The notes under the pieces are model-generated. The model saw nothing but the letters and a program-made list of their open reading frames with translations. It ran no database searches and had not been told where the DNA came from. The translations under genes were made by a program, and so were the position numbers. Source: JBJGXI01 sp045635475 (GTDB taxonomy: Bacteria; Bacillota; Bacilli; Bacillales; Amphibacillaceae). From it: DNA of 16,594 bases. Positions within the stretch are counted from its first letter, which is position 1, and the number at the start of each line of letters is the position of its first letter. The stretch is taken from assembly GCF_045635475.1 (NCBI RefSeq), contig NZ_JBJGXI010000074.1, positions 1 to 16,594 on the forward strand, read 5' to 3'. Of the stretch, positions 15,400-16,594 are shown one piece after another.

Positions 15400-15473
15400 T
15401 AGCGGCGGAGGGGATCGAACCCACGACCTCACGGGTATGAACCGTACGCTCTAGCCAGCTGAGCTACGCCGCT
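15400..15473 (-). tRNA. tRNA-Met (CAU), elongator type
   Basis: Acceptor AGCGGCG/CGCCGCT fully paired, anticodon CAT in TTCATAC, discriminator A, no encoded CCA. The paired first base and absence of three G-C pairs beside the loop rule against an initiator tRNA. Confidence 0.9.
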
Positions 15474-15489
15474 ATAAAAAATGTAAAAG

Positions 15490-15562
15490 TGGAGCCTAGC
15501 GGGATCGAACCGCTGACCTCCTGCGTGCAAAACAGGCGCTCTCCCAGCTGAGCTAAGGCCCC
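15490..15562 (-). tRNA. tRNA-Ala (UGC)
   Basis: Acceptor GGGGCCT with AGGCTCC (one G-U at the third pair), anticodon TGC in TTTGCAC, discriminator A. CCA is not encoded. Confidence 0.95.
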
Positions 15563-15580
15563 GTTTTTGTAACTAGATTA

Positions 15581-15592
15581 TTGCTTTCGCAA
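15581..15592 (-). other. Spacer hairpin with GAAA tetraloop 3' of tRNA-Pro
   Basis: In the transcript, UUGC-GAAA-GCAA forms a four-pair stem closed by a GNRA-type loop, between tRNA-Pro and tRNA-Ala. Confidence 0.5.
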
Positions 15593-15597
15593 AAAAG

Positions 15598-15674
15598 TGG
15601 TCGGGAAGACAGGATTCGAACCTGCGACCCCTTGGTCCCAAACCAAGTGCTCTACCAAGCTGAGCTACTTCCCG
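15598..15674 (-). tRNA. tRNA-Pro (UGG)
   Basis: Acceptor CGGGAAG/CTTCCCG, anticodon TGG in TTTGGGA, discriminator A and encoded CCA. Confidence 0.95.
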
Positions 15675-15678
15675 TCAA

Positions 15679-15755
15679 TGGCGCGCCCGAGAGGAGTCGA
15701 ACCCCTAACCTCTTGATCCGTAGTCAAACGCTCTATCCAATTGAGCTACGGGCGC
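15679..15755 (-). tRNA. tRNA-Arg (ACG)
   Basis: Acceptor GCGCCCG/CGGGCGC, anticodon ACG in CTACGGA, discriminator G and encoded CCA. A34 would be deaminated to inosine. Confidence 0.95.
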
Positions 15756-15763
15756 TTCAGATG

Positions 15764-15777
15764 TTTGCTTATGCAAA
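15764..15777 (-). other. Spacer hairpin 3' of tRNA-Leu (UAA)
   Basis: In the transcript, UUUGC-AUAA-GCAAA forms a five-pair stem with a four-base loop, between tRNA-Leu (UAA) and tRNA-Arg. Confidence 0.5.
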
Positions 15778-15783
15778 AATCAT

Positions 15784-15872
15784 TGGTGCCGAGGGCCGGA
15801 CTTGAACCGGCACGATAGTCACCTACCGCAGGATTTTAAGTCCTGTGTGTCTGCCAATTCCACCACCCCGGC
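15784..15872 (-). tRNA. tRNA-Leu (UAA)
   Basis: Acceptor GCCGGGG with CCTCGGC (one G-U), anticodon TAA in CTTAAAA, a long variable arm and encoded CCA. Confidence 0.95.
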
Positions 15873-15886
15873 ATGGCAAGTTATTC

Positions 15887-15961
15887 TGGAGCGGAAGACG
15901 GGATTCGAACCCGCGACCCCCACCTTGGCAAGGTGGTGTTCTACCACTGAACTACTTCCGC
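15887..15961 (-). tRNA. tRNA-Gly (GCC)
   Basis: Acceptor GCGGAAG/CTTCCGC, anticodon GCC in TTGCCAA, discriminator U and encoded CCA. Confidence 0.95.
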
Positions 15962-15969
15962 AAAAACTT

Positions 15970-16054
15970 TGGTGCGGGTGGAGGGACTTGAACCCCCACG
16001 TCATAAGACACTAGATCCTAAGTCTAGCGCGTCTGCCAATTCCGCCACACCCGC
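15970..16054 (-). tRNA. tRNA-Leu (UAG)
   Basis: Acceptor GCGGGTG/CACCCGC, anticodon TAG in CTTAGGA, a long variable arm and encoded CCA. Confidence 0.95.
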
Positions 16055-16088
16055 ATAAATGAAATTTTTTTTACTTTCGCACTTAATG

Positions 16089-16117
16089 AAGTTTATTTTG
16101 CTTTCGCAAAAAAACTT
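16089..16117 (-). other. Long spacer hairpin with GAAA tetraloop 3' of tRNA-Lys
   Basis: In the transcript, AAGUUUUUUUGC-GAAA and its partner GCAAAAUAAACUU form a 12-pair stem with one bulged base. It starts two bases after the tRNA-Lys 3' end. No U run follows, so it is probably a processing or stabilising element. Confidence 0.6.
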
Positions 16118-16119
16118 GA

Positions 16120-16192
16120 TGAGCCATGAAGGATTTGAACCTTCGACCCTCTGATTAAAAGTCAGATGCTCTACCGACTGAGCTAATGGCTC
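16120..16192 (-). tRNA. tRNA-Lys (UUU)
   Basis: Acceptor GAGCCAT/ATGGCTC, anticodon TTT in CTTTTAA, discriminator A. CCA is not encoded (TCA follows). Confidence 0.95.
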
Positions 16193-16216
16193 CCTTAAAT
16201 TCATCAAGATTACAAC

Positions 16217-16292
<76 letters not shown>

Positions 16293-16298
16293 AAATGA

Positions 16299-16372
16299 CG
16301 GTCCGGACGGGACTCGAACCCGCGACCTCCTGCGTGACAGGCAGGCATTCTAACCAACTGAACTACCGGACC
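16299..16372 (-). tRNA. tRNA-Asp (GUC)
   Basis: Acceptor GGTCCGG/CCGGACC, anticodon GTC in CTGTCAC, discriminator G. CCA is not encoded (TCA follows). First tRNA of the array in this window. Confidence 0.95.
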
Positions 16373-16390
16373 AGAGATTTTTTGTGAAAC

Positions 16391-16430
16391 AAAAATATCT
16401 TTCATTTCGCAAAGCGAAAATATCTATCAT
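16391..16430 (-). repeat. Direct repeat and hairpin in the tRNA array leader
   Basis: AAAATATCTTTCAT and AAAATATCTATCAT are direct repeats (13 of 14 bases) on either side of TTTCGC-AAA-GCGAAA, a six-pair hairpin at 16405-16419. No 5S rRNA and no convincing promoter is seen in the 222 bases upstream of tRNA-Asp. Confidence 0.5.
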
Positions 16431-16594
16431 TGATATTTTCTAACTTCACCTTTTAATAGATATTAATTACAATAATCCATTAAAAATTCCTAACTCCTAC
16501 TTTGTACAAGGTAGTTAGAAAATATTAGTTTAAACTATATGATTATTTGTAGTTGCTTTTTATATAAGAAACTTACATGCAATTAAAAATTAAA

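Noticed and set aside
16373..16594. Searched for the end of a 5S rRNA upstream of the tRNA array
   Set aside because: The stretch is AT-rich and shows no 5S-like sequence; an rRNA operon may lie further upstream, outside the window.

Overview
The window is low-GC DNA from an endospore-forming member of the Bacillaceae. The evidence is a gerA-gerB-gerC germinant-receptor operon, AGGAGG-type ribosome binding sites, a Zur-type zinc regulon signal, a Mistic-like gene and an NrnB-type nanoRNase. The tRNA array also has the same general order as the Bacillus subtilis trnB array, as I remember it. An Oceanobacillus/Virgibacillus-like genus is my inference; no species is claimed. Apart from one MFS transporter gene, every gene lies on the minus strand.

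Region by region: (1) 10-1195, a zinc-binding lipoprotein of an ABC importer (ZnuA/AdcA type) with two Zur-like boxes upstream. (2) 1285-2300, a wrecked cellulose-synthase-like glycosyltransferase 2 gene that still shows its DDG, ED and QxxRW motifs and the end of a PilZ domain. (3) 2405-6173, a sporulation germinant-receptor operon gerA-gerB-gerC with a good sigma-G-like promoter; gerB is interrupted by one in-frame TGA. (4) 6268-7900, three housekeeping-type genes: DUF1697, a YdbC/PC4-like protein and a SIMPL protein. (5) 7952-8266, the remains of a small unrecognised gene. (6) 8331-9521, an MFS exporter on the plus strand.

(7) 9564-12418 is the most interesting part. It holds a membrane HD-GYP protein, a 28-residue peptide gene (11154-11240) with a basic N-terminus and the C-terminal sequence CWWCIFFPPPPKS, a PqqD-like/M50 membrane metalloprotease and a small one-helix membrane protein. 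All four are co-directional and closely spaced. This looks like a minimal ribosomally made peptide system: precursor plus a leader-binding intramembrane protease, with no radical-SAM enzyme or ABC transporter in view, lying directly behind a c-di-GMP-type phosphodiesterase gene. I do not recognise the peptide.

(8) 12870-14393, a short Mistic-like protein without a neighbouring potassium channel, and a DHH-DHHA1 nanoRNase (NrnB). (9) 14460-16372, an 18-gene tRNA array, transcribed Asp-Thr-Lys-Leu-Gly-Leu-Arg-Pro-Ala-Met-Ile2-Ser-Phe-Gly-Ile-Glu-Val-Tyr, ending in a terminator. Its longer spacers each carry a small hairpin just 3' of a tRNA. No rRNA is seen in the remaining 222 bases.

Three decayed loci (glycosyltransferase, gerB, small unknown gene) within 7 kb suggest ongoing gene loss. 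The broken PilZ glycosyltransferase and the intact HD-GYP protein are both c-di-GMP-type functions, so one output of that network may have been lost while a turnover protein remains.
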